Assembly: GCA_049366715.1 (NCBI GenBank)
Contig: JBMNCQ010000052.1
Location: forward strand, 86,450 to 150,449
Length of the DNA stretch: 64,000 nt
Direction: 5' to 3'
Origin: JBMNCQ01 sp049366715
GTDB lineage: Bacteria > Bacillota > Peptococcia > Peptococcales > BICA1-8
The position numbers and the translations under genes are program-made. The notes beneath the pieces were generated by a model. That model saw only the letters and a program-made list of their open reading frames with translations, searched no databases and was not told the origin of the DNA. Position 1 is the first letter of the stretch, and each line of letters opens with the position of its first letter. Of the stretch, positions 16,801 through 24,915 are shown piece by piece.

Positions 16801-18654
16801 GTCATTGGCTCCGTCTCCGACCATGGCAACCCTGTGCCCCTGGGTCTGAAACTCCTGAATAAGTCTGACTTTATCTTCCGGACCGGTCTTCGTGTATATC
16901 TCGCTAATCCCCAGCTCAGTGCCGATGACCAGGGCCGGTTCTTCCCTGTCCCCCGTTAAAAGAGCCAGATCTTTAATACCTGAATTTCGCAGGCGTTCTA
17001 TGCTGGCTTTAACTCCAGGATTTAACACTTCCTTAATGCCTACCAGGCCAATAATTTTATTTCCATAGGCTACAAAAAGAACTCCTAAATCCTGGTGTCT
17101 GAAACGGGTGGCCAAAAGTTCGGCCCGTTCTTCCACTGCCAAACCCTCCGCTGCCAGGAACTCTTTACTGCCCAGGATAATTTTTTGACCATGCAGATAA
17201 CCTTGCACACCATAGCCGGGAACTACTTCTCCCTTTAAAGACCTGACCGGTATTTTTTCCTGTTTCGCTTTTTTTACTAAAATTTTAGCCAGAGGATGAG
17301 ACAGGTTTTTTTCAATGCCGGCTACTAAGGCCAGCACGTCTGCTTTACTAAACACCTTATCTAGAGCAACTACATCCATGTCCTTTGCAGTAACATGGGT
17401 TAACGTGCCTGTTTTATCAAAACAGATTTTATCAATTTCAGCCGATTTTTCAAGGAGATTAGCCGATTTAACTAAAATTCCCTGTTTTGATATTTTCCGC
17501 AAAGCTTTGCTTAAGGGAGCGGATCTGGCCAGATGCAGATTACCGGGATTACCCATTAAAAGGACCGCCAGGCTCAACCCCCGGTTTTTCCTCGTGATTA
17601 AGCTTAAGACGGCTAATAATAAAGCAACATTTGCCAAGCTGCGGCCGCTTTTATCAATTTGCCGTTCAATTTCATGGTTAAGGGGCTGATTAAACCTGTT
17701 TAAGCCGGCCAGGGTTGTACCGGAACCCAAAAACTCTGCTTTTACTAAAACATGGCCGTCCTCAACAATAGTTCCGGCATATGCTTTATCTCCCTGCTCT
17801 TTCAAAATTAATTTGGAATCACCGGAAAGCATTCCTTCATAAACCAATCCGCTGCCTTGTACTACCTTCCCGTCGACAGGAATGACCTCACCGTGCCGCA
17901 AAGAAAGGGTCATGCCGGGCAGAATTTCCGCAGGCCGTTTGGGGATCTCTGCACCGTCAATCAGTACCCGGGAGCTTACTTCATAATCCTCGGTCATTTC
18001 CGCAATTTGCCTGCGGCAGTTAAGTAGTGTTTTATTTTGCAGTAAATCATTCAGATAACTAAACCAAATGACCAGCAAACCCGGCAGACTTTCCCGCATT
18101 AATCCCAGAGCTAAGCCCGCGCTGCCTAAGATCAGGGGATAATTCATAATTTTACCTTCTTGAGTTGCTTTATCCAACCCTTTTCTAAACAAAGGATATC
18201 CTGCAAGAATCGTACAGACAGAGGAAAGACTTAAAAGGAGCAGAGAATCGGCCCAGGAACTTTTCCCCCGGGAAATCCGTTTGATAAGAACCAGCATAAT
18301 CGCAGCACTTGTTAAAAGAAAACTGCGGATCTTGGTATAATAGGCTTGTTCTAAGGAAACCTCTTCCGCAATGGTCTTTTGCTGTTGATTTTCAGCGAAG
18401 CGATAACTGTACTTACGGGCTTTTAATAAGACGAGTTCTACTTCTTCCAGGGAAATTTCTTTGGAGTTAAAGAATATTAGGGCCCGCCCGGTCCTGTAAT
18501 TTACTTTGATCCCTTTAATACCTTTAATGCGCCGAACAAATCTTTCCATTAATTTTGCTCTTAGAGGCTGCCCTTTTATTCCCGGGATCTTGATCCGTAT
18601 CCTTCCCGGCAGATAAAAAATCAGCCACTTAGTTGCAGAACCTTTGATCTGCAA
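13822..18654 (-). CDS. Double P-type ATPase (degenerate P1B-like half plus P2-type half)
   Basis: 1610 residues, TTG start seven bases after GAGGTGG. Residues 1-100 are an HMA-like fold without CxxC. Residues about 110-715 form a first ATPase with DKTGT (413-417) and GDGAND (613-618), but SGDS (277-280) instead of TGES and GNPG (368-371) where P1B pumps have CPC. Residues about 750-1610 are a complete P2-type (Ca2+-ATPase-like) pump: TGEN (914-917), PEGL (1030-1033), DKTGT (1073-1077) and a GDGVNDAP hinge. Such fusions are known, for example mycobacterial CtpI-type proteins. The second half is probably the active transporter and the first regulatory. The transported ion cannot be told. Confidence 0.88.
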   Translation of the reverse strand: MQIKGSATKWLIFYLPGRIRIKIPGIKGQPLRAKLMERFVRRIKGIKGIKVNYRTGRALIFFNSKEISLEEVELVLLKARKYSYRFAENQQQKTIAEEVSLEQAYYTKIRSFLLTSAAIMLVLIKRISRGKSSWADSLLLLSLSSVCTILAGYPLFRKGLDKATQEGKIMNYPLILGSAGLALGLMRESLPGLLVIWFSYLNDLLQNKTLLNCRRQIAEMTEDYEVSSRVLIDGAEIPKRPAEILPGMTLSLRHGEVIPVDGKVVQGSGLVYEGMLSGDSKLILKEQGDKAYAGTIVEDGHVLVKAEFLGSGTTLAGLNRFNQPLNHEIERQIDKSGRSLANVALLLAVLSLITRKNRGLSLAVLLMGNPGNLHLARSAPLSKALRKISKQGILVKSANLLEKSAEIDKICFDKTGTLTHVTAKDMDVVALDKVFSKADVLALVAGIEKNLSHPLAKILVKKAKQEKIPVRSLKGEVVPGYGVQGYLHGQKIILGSKEFLAAEGLAVEERAELLATRFRHQDLGVLFVAYGNKIIGLVGIKEVLNPGVKASIERLRNSGIKDLALLTGDREEPALVIGTELGISEIYTKTGPEDKVRLIQEFQTQGHRVAMVGDGANDSGALIQADLSFALNGRKNPGGVAAAGVVLPDNDLTKIPDFIELNKHTRLITDQNMFLVKSLNSLGLALAAGNRLTPFKASLLQNLGTIGLFLNSSRIGRRKTKAKQLSSGEIKRALKEVSAAVQLGDYPGRDWYNIPKNKVLQLLHSHNEKGLTPGVSAKLREVYGLNIIERTRRTPWWRFFLKQFDDFMVKLLLGTALISLFFGRKANVAATLAILVVNTMVGVLQEIKAEKDTESLSKLTSATARVIRDGISLKISVEQLVPGDIILLEAGDKAPADARLLDADSLLADESILTGENSSVFKDTNPILHKQPLAERKNMIYAGTLILKGKGKAVVTATGFKTEVGKIALQMAGVKEQEIPIKRRMDELGKMVAQVCILIAALIAAGGVLRGRNLLDMFMTAVTLLVAAIPEGLSVIVIIAMALGVQRMVKKNVVVRKLPALETLGATTVVCCDKTGTLTKNQLAAEVIYTSGRWYPRFSPSGFEKNPEVERVLTLGLLCNSIDPAETGSTKIWGDPTDAAIISAGSASGLFKKELIKEFPAIKEVPFDSESKMMSLYCDDNGQEVCVVKGAPETILAKCRYFCQDGRIEAWGEQARSKVLKAAAVMGNKALRVIAVAYCYNTTGNQNEDNKLIFAGMIGLRDQIRPEAKNAVARCHSAGVKVVMITGDHPYTAVTMARELGIYREGNLMLTGEKVDSLNDADLAELIGEVTVFARTAPVQKLRIVKALQNAGHIVAMTGDGVNDAPAIKAADIGIAMGQGGTDVARDAASLVLLDDNFATIVSSMEEGRNIFFNIKKSVRYLVGTNAGEVILMAAATLLGQPLPLTPIQLLWLNFLGDGLPAIALVSQEPGRGLMKQPPRDPRESIFAKGLGRKILRRGMLMGLGALGAYWRGNLRGGLAKARTLGMSSLILSQFWHLFDTHKGIEQGVQQNNKNNLLLFAGLSSLGIYLCSIYLSPFNSIFQLVPLNVLEWLFLFGISAAVAVLDHSVI

Positions 18655-18718
18655 TAACCAACCACCTCTTTCCGGTAAATTTTACTTTCAAGTGGTTAGT
18701 ATATCCGTAACAAAATAA

Positions 18719-18755
18719 AAAATCCCTTCATCAAGCAACTTGACAAAGAGATTTT
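18719..18755 (-). terminator. Imperfect hairpin between the 221-residue gene and the double ATPase
   Basis: AAAATC/GATTTT outer and TCAAG/CTTGA inner pairing, followed on the minus strand by TTATTTTG. It overlaps the stop codon at 18754 and precedes the ATPase start by 65 bp, so it may limit read-through into the ATPase. Confidence 0.55.
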
Positions 18756-19410
18756 AAGCGATATGCAAATGGTCACCGACTGATTTCTGGCCATTATCAT
18801 ATAGAAAGTGAATGGTTTGCCGGCGGAGCTGCTGCTTTAGATCATTAAAATTATTGTGGACGACTCCCGCCAGATTAGCTGCTACCATAATTTCCAGCTG
18901 CTCCAGACGGTATTCTTCCGCAGCTATCTTTCCGGCCAGCAGATCGGTTATTTTTAGTTCCTTTAAGACTTTTCTCAGGGGCTTAGGGACCTTAAGCAAG
19001 CCCAGGCAGCTATTCATACTTTTTCTTAAATATGAGTCAGCCTTTTCCTTCAAAAATACAATCCTGTTAATCTCGGCAAGCAGTTCTTCTGTCTGGTTTA
19101 GTCCTGTGACCGTGTAATGCCCGTCAAATGTAAGCTTTTTCCGGAGAGTCTCCTGGATAAATGCTTCATATTCTGTAATAAGTTTAGACAAGTGACGAAA
19201 AGCAAAAATTTTGTTGTATATCTTAATTCTTTCCCGGCGGCCGGCCTTTAACAATCCCGGGGCCAGTTCGGCAATTTCCTGTTCCTTTGCCCGGAGAAAA
19301 TTATGACTAAGCTCATCTAACTTCTGCAAGCATTTCTCAACTGCCAGTATTTCAGTTTCATTTAAAGATTCCCGTGCACTTTGAGGTGAAATTGATTCCT
19401 TACAAAACAT
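18754..19410 (-). CDS. Hypothetical all-helical cytoplasmic protein
   Basis: 218 residues from the ATG at 19410, which has GAAGGTGAG upstream. The sequence is rich in Leu, Lys and Glu and mostly helical ('EKCLQKLDELSHNFLRAKEQ', 'LLAEINRIVFLKEKADSYL'), with no membrane segment, signal peptide or metal-binding cluster. The C-terminus ends GDHLHIA. I do not recognise a family. It lies directly upstream of the double P-ATPase on the same strand, so it may belong to the same metal-handling locus; that rests on position alone. Confidence 0.6.
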   Translation of the reverse strand: MFCKESISPQSARESLNETEILAVEKCLQKLDELSHNFLRAKEQEIAELAPGLLKAGRRERIKIYNKIFAFRHLSKLITEYEAFIQETLRKKLTFDGHYTVTGLNQTEELLAEINRIVFLKEKADSYLRKSMNSCLGLLKVPKPLRKVLKELKITDLLAGKIAAEEYRLEQLEIMVAANLAGVVHNNFNDLKQQLRRQTIHFLYDNGQKSVGDHLHIA

Positions 19411-19589
19411 TAAACTCACCTTCTTTCTAAGGGTTCCTAACTAACACTTAGCGCTACCCTATACTATTAAACTAGATCCCGCTCCGAAAATCAATAAAAT
19501 ATTTAAAATATAACATATTTTTAACAGAAAAAAGCCTAGGCCGCCCTTTTAAATACGGTTCCCACCTAATAATTACCGGTAAAAAAAGA

Positions 19590-19613
19590 ACACACCTCCA
19601 CCGGGAGGTATGT
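19590..19613 (-). terminator. Terminator of the gcv operon
   Basis: Ten-bp stem (19590-19599 with 19604-19613, one G-U pair on the RNA) with a 4-nt loop, followed on the minus strand by TC and a seven-T run. It lies beyond the heptad repeats, so the repeats are inside the gcv 3' untranslated region. Confidence 0.8.
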
Positions 19614-19629
19614 CCCTCTCTCCATTCGC

Positions 19630-19678
19630 GATCAACGATCAACGATCAACGATCAACGATCAACGATCAACGATTAAC
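19630..19678. repeat. Heptanucleotide tandem repeat (GATCAAC)x6 + GATTAAC
   Basis: Seven head-to-tail 7-bp units between the gcvPB stop (19685) and the gcv terminator. Six units are identical and the last has one change. No coding frame uses it. Confidence 0.97.
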
Positions 19679-19684
19679 CATTGA

Positions 19685-21151
19685 CTACTTATTCATTTTT
19701 CTCCAGCGCAGGACTGGTTTTCTGGCTGCCTGAACCTCATCAAATCTGGATAGATAAGTACTATGGGGTGCTCTGCGGATAAGTTCCGGATCTTTCACAG
19801 CCTCCCGGCTTATTTTAACCAAAGCCTGGGCAAAAGCATCTAATGTCTCTTTGGTTTCCGTCTCGGTAGGCTCGATCATCATCGCTTCCTCGACAATCAG
19901 GGGAAAATAAATTGTCGGCGGATGAAAACCATAATCAATAAGCCTTTTCGCAATATCTAAGGTGTGCACGCCTTGTTCCTTGACGTGTTTTTCCGGAGTT
20001 ATAATAAACTCATGCTTACAGACCCGGTCCAAAGGGATGTGATAATATTCCCTTAAAAGGGTTTTTAAATAGTTGGCGTTTAGCACAGCCATCTCCGAAG
20101 CTTCTTTTAAACCTGCTTTGCCCAGTGCCAGGATATATGTGAAAGCTTTTACCGCCACTCCGAAATTTCCGTAATAGGCTTTAACTTTCCCGATGGATTG
20201 GGGTTTATCATAGTCAAAATAGTATTTTCCGCCGGTTTCGGCATATTCCACTGTCGGCTTAGGCAGGAACGGGACCAGAAAATCTTTGACCCCTACCGGA
20301 CCTGATCCCGGACCGCCGCCGCCATGGGGAGCGGCAAAGGTTTTATGCAGATTAAAATGTATTACGTCAAAACCCATATCGCCGGGACGGGCATAACCCA
20401 TAACGGCATTCATATTCGCACCGTCGTAATACAGCAATCCCCCGGCTTCATGAACGATTTGGGCAATTTGCATGATGTCTTCTTCAAACAACCCTAAAGT
20501 ATTGGGATTCGTCAGCATTAAAGCCGCCGTATCCTCCCCTACTGCTTTTTTTAATTCAGCGATGTCAACAAGTCCCTGAGGACTTGACTTGATTTCAATA
20601 ATCTTAAACCCGCACAGGCTGGCCGTGGCCGGATTAGTCCCATGGGCAGAATCCGGGACAATGACTTTATTTCTCTTAAAATCTCGCTTTTGTTCATGAT
20701 AAGCTTTTATGATCAAAATCCCCGTCAACTCTCCCTGAGCCCCGGCGGCAGGCTGCAGGGTAACCCTTTCCATACCGGCAATCTCGCTTAAATAGCGGTC
20801 CAGTTTGTAGCTAAGTTCCAGGGCACCCTGAACCAGGTCTTCATCTTGATAAGGATGAATTAAAGCTAAGCCCGGCAGATTGGCCATATCTTCGTTAATT
20901 TTCGGATTATACTTCATTGTACAGGAACCCAGGGGATAGAAGCCTGTATCTACGCCATAATTCATTTGAGAAAGTCTGGTAAAGTGTCTCACTACATCTA
21001 CTTCACCGACTTCCGGCAGGTCGGGTTCATTTTCCCGCAGCAATTCTTCCGGCAGAAGCTCTTTTACTGCTCCGCCGGGGACATCAAGAAGAGGTAAGGA
21101 GTAAGCCTTCCGCCCGGGGGTAGAAATATCAAAAATTAACTGCTCTTTCAT
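19685..21151 (-). CDS. gcvPB: Glycine dehydrogenase (decarboxylating) subunit 2
   Basis: C-terminal half of the split P-protein of the glycine cleavage system. It carries the PLP lysine in 'HFNLHKTFAAPHGGGGPGSG' and decarboxylates glycine, passing the aminomethyl group to lipoyl-GcvH. The ATG at 21151 (488 residues) is chosen over 21166: it follows GGAGG by 7 nt and overlaps the gcvPA stop as ATGA. Last gene of the operon. In an anaerobe the system may run in glycine breakdown or in reductive glycine synthesis; the riboswitch argues for glycine catabolism. Confidence 0.95.
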   Translation of the reverse strand: MKEQLIFDISTPGRKAYSLPLLDVPGGAVKELLPEELLRENEPDLPEVGEVDVVRHFTRLSQMNYGVDTGFYPLGSCTMKYNPKINEDMANLPGLALIHPYQDEDLVQGALELSYKLDRYLSEIAGMERVTLQPAAGAQGELTGILIIKAYHEQKRDFKRNKVIVPDSAHGTNPATASLCGFKIIEIKSSPQGLVDIAELKKAVGEDTAALMLTNPNTLGLFEEDIMQIAQIVHEAGGLLYYDGANMNAVMGYARPGDMGFDVIHFNLHKTFAAPHGGGGPGSGPVGVKDFLVPFLPKPTVEYAETGGKYYFDYDKPQSIGKVKAYYGNFGVAVKAFTYILALGKAGLKEASEMAVLNANYLKTLLREYYHIPLDRVCKHEFIITPEKHVKEQGVHTLDIAKRLIDYGFHPPTIYFPLIVEEAMMIEPTETETKETLDAFAQALVKISREAVKDPELIRRAPHSTYLSRFDEVQAARKPVLRWRKMNK

Positions 21152-22491
21152 ACCTTTTCCTCCCATACCCGTTTTAATAAATCGATTTCCCCTTTACTTT
21201 TCGTTTCCGTGACACAAATCAGCATGTGATTTGTTAATTCCGGATAAAACCGGCCTAAGTCCAGACCGCCGATAATCCCGGCCTCTCTTAAACGTCTGTT
21301 GACAGCTTGCAGAGGTTCTGCCGTTTTAACGACAAACTCTTGAAAAGTTTTGCTGCGGGGGAAAGCGATTTCCACGCCGGGAACCGTATTTAAAATGTTT
21401 TTCGCATAATCGGCCTTACAGAGACTTTGCACCGCTACTTCTTTCAACCCCTGTTTACCCATAGTACTTAGATAAATTGTCGCTGCCAGTGCACAGAGAG
21501 CCTGATTGGAGCAGATATTAGACGAAGCTTTCTCCCTTCGGATATGCTGTTCCCTGGCCTGCAGGGTTAGAACAAATCCTTCCTGCCCCCTCTGATCTTG
21601 GGCGATCCCCACAATCCTTCCCGGCATTTTCCTGACATACTTCTCCTGAGCAGCCATAAAGCCCAGATGAGGTCCTCCAAAACTCGGCGGGATTCCCAGG
21701 GCCTGCCCGTCCCCGACAACAATGTCGGCTCCCAGTTGGCCCGGAGCTTCCAAGAGGGCTAAGGAAACCGGGTCTGCACTAATAATCGACATTACTTTGT
21801 GATCTGCAGCCGTTCCGATAATTTGCCTTAAATCTTCTATTCCTCCGAAAAAATTAGGATTTTGAATTACAACTGCGGCAACATCCGGACCTAAAAGTTC
21901 CTCATATCCGGCAAAATCAGTTTTACCGTCTTTATATGGAATCTCCCTAATATCTATATTCCGACCCCAGGCATATGTTTTCACTACTGCCCTATATTCC
22001 GGATGAACGGTGGAACTGACTAATACTTTATTCCGGCGGGTTTGAACTGCCGCCATCACTACCGCTTCCGCCAGAGCAGTTGCCCCGTCATACATAGAAG
22101 CATTGGCAACATCCAGTCCCGTTAATTCACAGACAGCCGTTTGAAATTCAAAAATGGCCTGGAGGGTACCTTGACTAATCTCCGGTTGATACGGCGTATA
22201 AGCTGTATAAAATTCCGATCTGGACAATAAGTGGCTGATTAAGGCCGGCCGGAAATGATCATATGTACCTGCTCCTAAAAAACTAATAAATTCATCGTTA
22301 TGAGCATTCTTCCGACTCAAGGAAGTCACTTCCTTGCGAACACTCATTTCATCTAAGCCCGGCGGCAGGTTTAATTCCCTCTTTAATCTAACCTGCTCGG
22401 GAATATCTTTAAATAATTCTTCTGTCGTTGTCAGACCAAGATGAGATAACATGTCCTTACGTTCAGAATCAGTATGGGGAACAAAATTCAC
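21148..22491 (-). CDS. gcvPA: Glycine dehydrogenase (decarboxylating) subunit 1
   Basis: N-terminal half of the split P-protein, 447 residues, forming the heterotetramer with GcvPB. Family landmarks are 'FLGAGTYDHFRPALISHLLS', 'PYQPEISQGTLQAIFEFQTA' and the late 'GGLDLGRFYPELTNHMLICV'. It lies 2 bp after gcvH and overlaps gcvPB by 4 bp, so the three are translationally coupled. Confidence 0.95.
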   Translation of the reverse strand: MNFVPHTDSERKDMLSHLGLTTTEELFKDIPEQVRLKRELNLPPGLDEMSVRKEVTSLSRKNAHNDEFISFLGAGTYDHFRPALISHLLSRSEFYTAYTPYQPEISQGTLQAIFEFQTAVCELTGLDVANASMYDGATALAEAVVMAAVQTRRNKVLVSSTVHPEYRAVVKTYAWGRNIDIREIPYKDGKTDFAGYEELLGPDVAAVVIQNPNFFGGIEDLRQIIGTAADHKVMSIISADPVSLALLEAPGQLGADIVVGDGQALGIPPSFGGPHLGFMAAQEKYVRKMPGRIVGIAQDQRGQEGFVLTLQAREQHIRREKASSNICSNQALCALAATIYLSTMGKQGLKEVAVQSLCKADYAKNILNTVPGVEIAFPRSKTFQEFVVKTAEPLQAVNRRLREAGIIGGLDLGRFYPELTNHMLICVTETKSKGEIDLLKRVWEEKV

Positions 22492-22493
22492 CT

Positions 22494-22862
22494 TTATTCC
22501 TCCTCAATGAGCCTTTTATAGGCAGCTGCGTCCAGAAGTTCCTGTTCGCCTCCCGTAATCTCAAGCTCTAAGATCCAGCCTCTTCCATAGGGATCTTGAT
22601 TAATCAATTCCGGGTTGTCCAGCAGTTCTTCATTCACTGCCGTAACCCGGCCCTTTACCGGAGCATAGATATCCGATACGGCTTTGACAGATTCTATTAC
22701 ACCCAGACTATCCCCTACCTCTAACTCTGCGCCGACTTCCGGCAGCTCAACAAAAACAACGTCTCCTAATGCTTCTTGGGCATAATAACTGATCCCCACT
22801 TTTTTACTTCCTAAATCTACCCACTCATGTTCCGCAGTGTATTTAAGATTATTTGGATACAT
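22494..22862 (-). CDS. gcvH: Glycine cleavage system H protein
   Basis: Lipoyl carrier, 122 residues from the ATG at 22862 (GGGAGGT seven bases upstream); an upstream in-frame ATG at 22901 has no ribosome site. The lipoylated lysine is in 'GVIESVKAVSDIYAPVKG', with the typical 'YTAEHEWV' opening. It shuttles the methylamine group between the P and T proteins. Confidence 0.95.
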   Translation of the reverse strand: MYPNNLKYTAEHEWVDLGSKKVGISYYAQEALGDVVFVELPEVGAELEVGDSLGVIESVKAVSDIYAPVKGRVTAVNEELLDNPELINQDPYGRGWILELEITGGEQELLDAAAYKRLIEEE

Positions 22863-22910
22863 TTCATGTACCTCCCGCTTTTTATATTTCCCTGCCGGCA
22901 CCTGCTCCGG

Positions 22911-24002
22911 TTATTTATTTTTAAAAAAGGGCGTATGAATGATTCTGGCCTCACACGGCTTATTTCTGATCACGACATCTACTTTAGCACCTATTTGAGC
23001 TGCACTACTCTCAATTAATGCCATACCTAAGTTTTTTCCTGTAGAGGGACTGAAAGAACCGGAAGTAATAAAACCAATTTCCTTTTCTGCTTTGACAATA
23101 TCATAACCTTCCCGGGGTATACCCCGGGCAACCATTTCAATACCTACTTTTTTGCGTTTTAACCCTGCGGCCTTTTGTCTCCCTAAAGCTGCTTTACCGA
23201 TGAAATCAGCTTCACCGTTCAAAGCCACAAACATTCCTAAACCGGCTTCCAGAGGGGTTATCGCAGAGCTTAACTCATGACCGTATAAAGGCAGCCCTGC
23301 TTCAAATCTTAACGTGTCCCTGGCTCCTAATCCTATCGGAGCCAAACCCTGACACCTGCCTTTCTCCAACAGGTCCTGCCAGAGCCGGGCAATCTGTCCT
23401 GCTTCAAGATAGATTTCAAACCCATCCTCTCCCGTATACCCTGTCCGGGATACTAAACATTCCTGACCGGCTATCGTTATTTTCGTAAATCGAAAAGATT
23501 TCAGATCCGATAAATTTACCGAAGTAATCTGCTGCAGGATATCTTCCGCTTTAGGCCCCTGCAAAGCTACCTGGGCAATATCCGGAGAAATATTTTTGAT
23601 CTCAACAGCTTCATCTTTTATTTGACTTACTACCCACGTCCAATCCTTGGCAATATTGGCCGCATTAACAACCAGCCAAAAATGATTCCACGCAAAACAG
23701 TATACCAATAAATCATCCACTGTTCCCCCGTCTTCATAGCACATGGGAGAATAAATTACTTTATTCGGTTCAATCTTATTCAGGTCGTTGGTAATGAGTC
23801 TCTGAATAAATCTTCCGGCATCAGCTCCTTTAACTTCAAATTCTCCCATATGGGAAACATCAAATAAACCTGCCTGGTTTCTTACCGTATTATGTTCTTC
23901 AATTATTCCCTTGTACTGTACGGGCATTGCAAACCCACCGAACTCAACAATCTTACCGCCTGCCTTCAGGTGTTCTTCATATAATGGGGTCCTCTGCACC
24001 AC
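22911..24002 (-). CDS. gcvT: Aminomethyltransferase (glycine cleavage T protein)
   Basis: Transfers the methylene group from lipoyl-GcvH to tetrahydrofolate, releasing ammonia. About 363 residues with 'FDVSHMGEFEVKG', 'LGARDTLRFEAGLPLYGHEL' and 'GFITSGSFSPSTGKNLGMAL'. The frame is open to a TTG at 24032, but the GGAGGTG at about 24010 points to GTG at 24002 (or 23999). First gene of gcvT-H-PA-PB, preceded by a tandem glycine riboswitch. Confidence 0.93.
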   Translation of the reverse strand: MVQRTPLYEEHLKAGGKIVEFGGFAMPVQYKGIIEEHNTVRNQAGLFDVSHMGEFEVKGADAGRFIQRLITNDLNKIEPNKVIYSPMCYEDGGTVDDLLVYCFAWNHFWLVVNAANIAKDWTWVVSQIKDEAVEIKNISPDIAQVALQGPKAEDILQQITSVNLSDLKSFRFTKITIAGQECLVSRTGYTGEDGFEIYLEAGQIARLWQDLLEKGRCQGLAPIGLGARDTLRFEAGLPLYGHELSSAITPLEAGLGMFVALNGEADFIGKAALGRQKAAGLKRKKVGIEMVARGIPREGYDIVKAEKEIGFITSGSFSPSTGKNLGMALIESSAAQIGAKVDVVIRNKPCEARIIHTPFFKNK

Positions 24003-24120
24003 AGCTTGCTTCACCTCCAATTTTCGTTCCAAGTTTCTAAATCCCGGGGCACAAGATTAATTTTTGTTTTCAATTCTCACTAGGATAACCCTAACTAGCT
24101 ATAGTATTGGATATTTGGAC

Positions 24121-24320
24121 AAAATAAAAAACAGAGCAACAAGAAAAGAACCTGCCTTGTTTGCTCTGTCCGGAAACCTGAGAGATTTACCCCTTTGGTG
24201 CTCCCTTAAGGGGAGCTCTCCAGAGTTCCGTCCAAATGCGGTACTGGTACCTGAGAGTTTCCAAAAACCCACGGCAAGGGGGATTTGTTGCTCCTTCGGT
24301 GTCCATTTAAAGACTCTCCC
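24121..24320 (-). promoter_or_regulatory. Tandem glycine riboswitch with terminator
   Basis: On the minus strand two aptamers follow each other: one from GGGAGAGTC (about 24318) with CACCGAAGGAGCAA and AAACTCTCAGGTACC, the next with CTCTGGAGAG, GCACCAAAGGGG and AAATCTCTCAGG. A stem follows (24131-24143 with 24156-24169, one bulge) and then TTTTTTATTTT. The terminator's 3' arm side reuses the CAGAG of aptamer II P1, so glycine binding should prevent termination: an ON switch for gcv. Confidence 0.93.
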
Positions 24321-24454
24321 ACATTTATCATTCGGAATATTAAATTTTCTAAAAGTTTCTGATAATTTATATTCTACCCTTAACAAGAAAATTCCTGCAA
24401 AAAATATTTTTTTGAAACAACTTTCTTGATTAACCTTCTGACCGGTTGCTTAAG

Positions 24455-24508
24455 GCCCGATCAAACAGGGATAAGCGTAGCGGCTCCCCTAAGCGATTCA
24501 CATCGGGC
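24455..24508. other. Unassigned 54-nt hairpin element
   Basis: GCCCGAT (24455-24461) pairs with ATCGGGC (24502-24508), with an inner AGGG/CCCT stem and two AAGCG boxes. It sits 16 bp after the stop of the winged-helix gene and upstream of the riboswitch. There is no T tract, so it is not a normal terminator. I cannot name it. Confidence 0.5.
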
Positions 24509-24524
24509 TGAAGATAGAAACTTT

Positions 24525-24794
24525 TTATTTAGACTGCTTCAAAAAGGTCATCTCCACTTCCGAACAGCCGCACTCAGCCGGCTTATAGCAGTATCTTTTA
24601 TGATTATTCATATCCACGGTAACGACTCGTGTAATCACACCATTTTCGACTAATTCTTCAATAATCGTTCTGCATTGTCCCTCGTGGAGTTTTGTCTCAG
24701 CAATAATTCTCCCGATGCAACTGGCTTGACCGTTGAATTTTATCCACAAGCGGCAAATAGCTTCTAAGACTTTTTTCTTAGCATCTGTTTCCAT
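24525..24794 (-). CDS. Hypothetical winged-helix-like small protein
   Basis: 89 residues. The middle reads like a helix-turn-helix with a wing ('IGRIIAETKLHEGQCRTIIEEL' region, then 'ENGVITRVVTVDMNNHKRYCY'), and the tail has a CGC pair. The start is followed by an acidic helix, with a GGGGG-type ribosome site upstream. No family name can be given. It stands alone between ileS and the gcv riboswitch; a DNA- or RNA-binding role is plausible only from the fold pattern. Confidence 0.6.
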   Translation of the reverse strand: METDAKKKVLEAICRLWIKFNGQASCIGRIIAETKLHEGQCRTIIEELVENGVITRVVTVDMNNHKRYCYKPAECGCSEVEMTFLKQSK

Positions 24795-24915
24795 ATCTAT
24801 CCCCCCGCTGGTTAAATTCTTACTCTAAGTTTAATAATAATTCAATTATCACAACTAGTAAAGCCTTTCACTAAAGAAAAACTCAGCCTATTTTTAGACT
24901 GAGTTATTATTCGGC

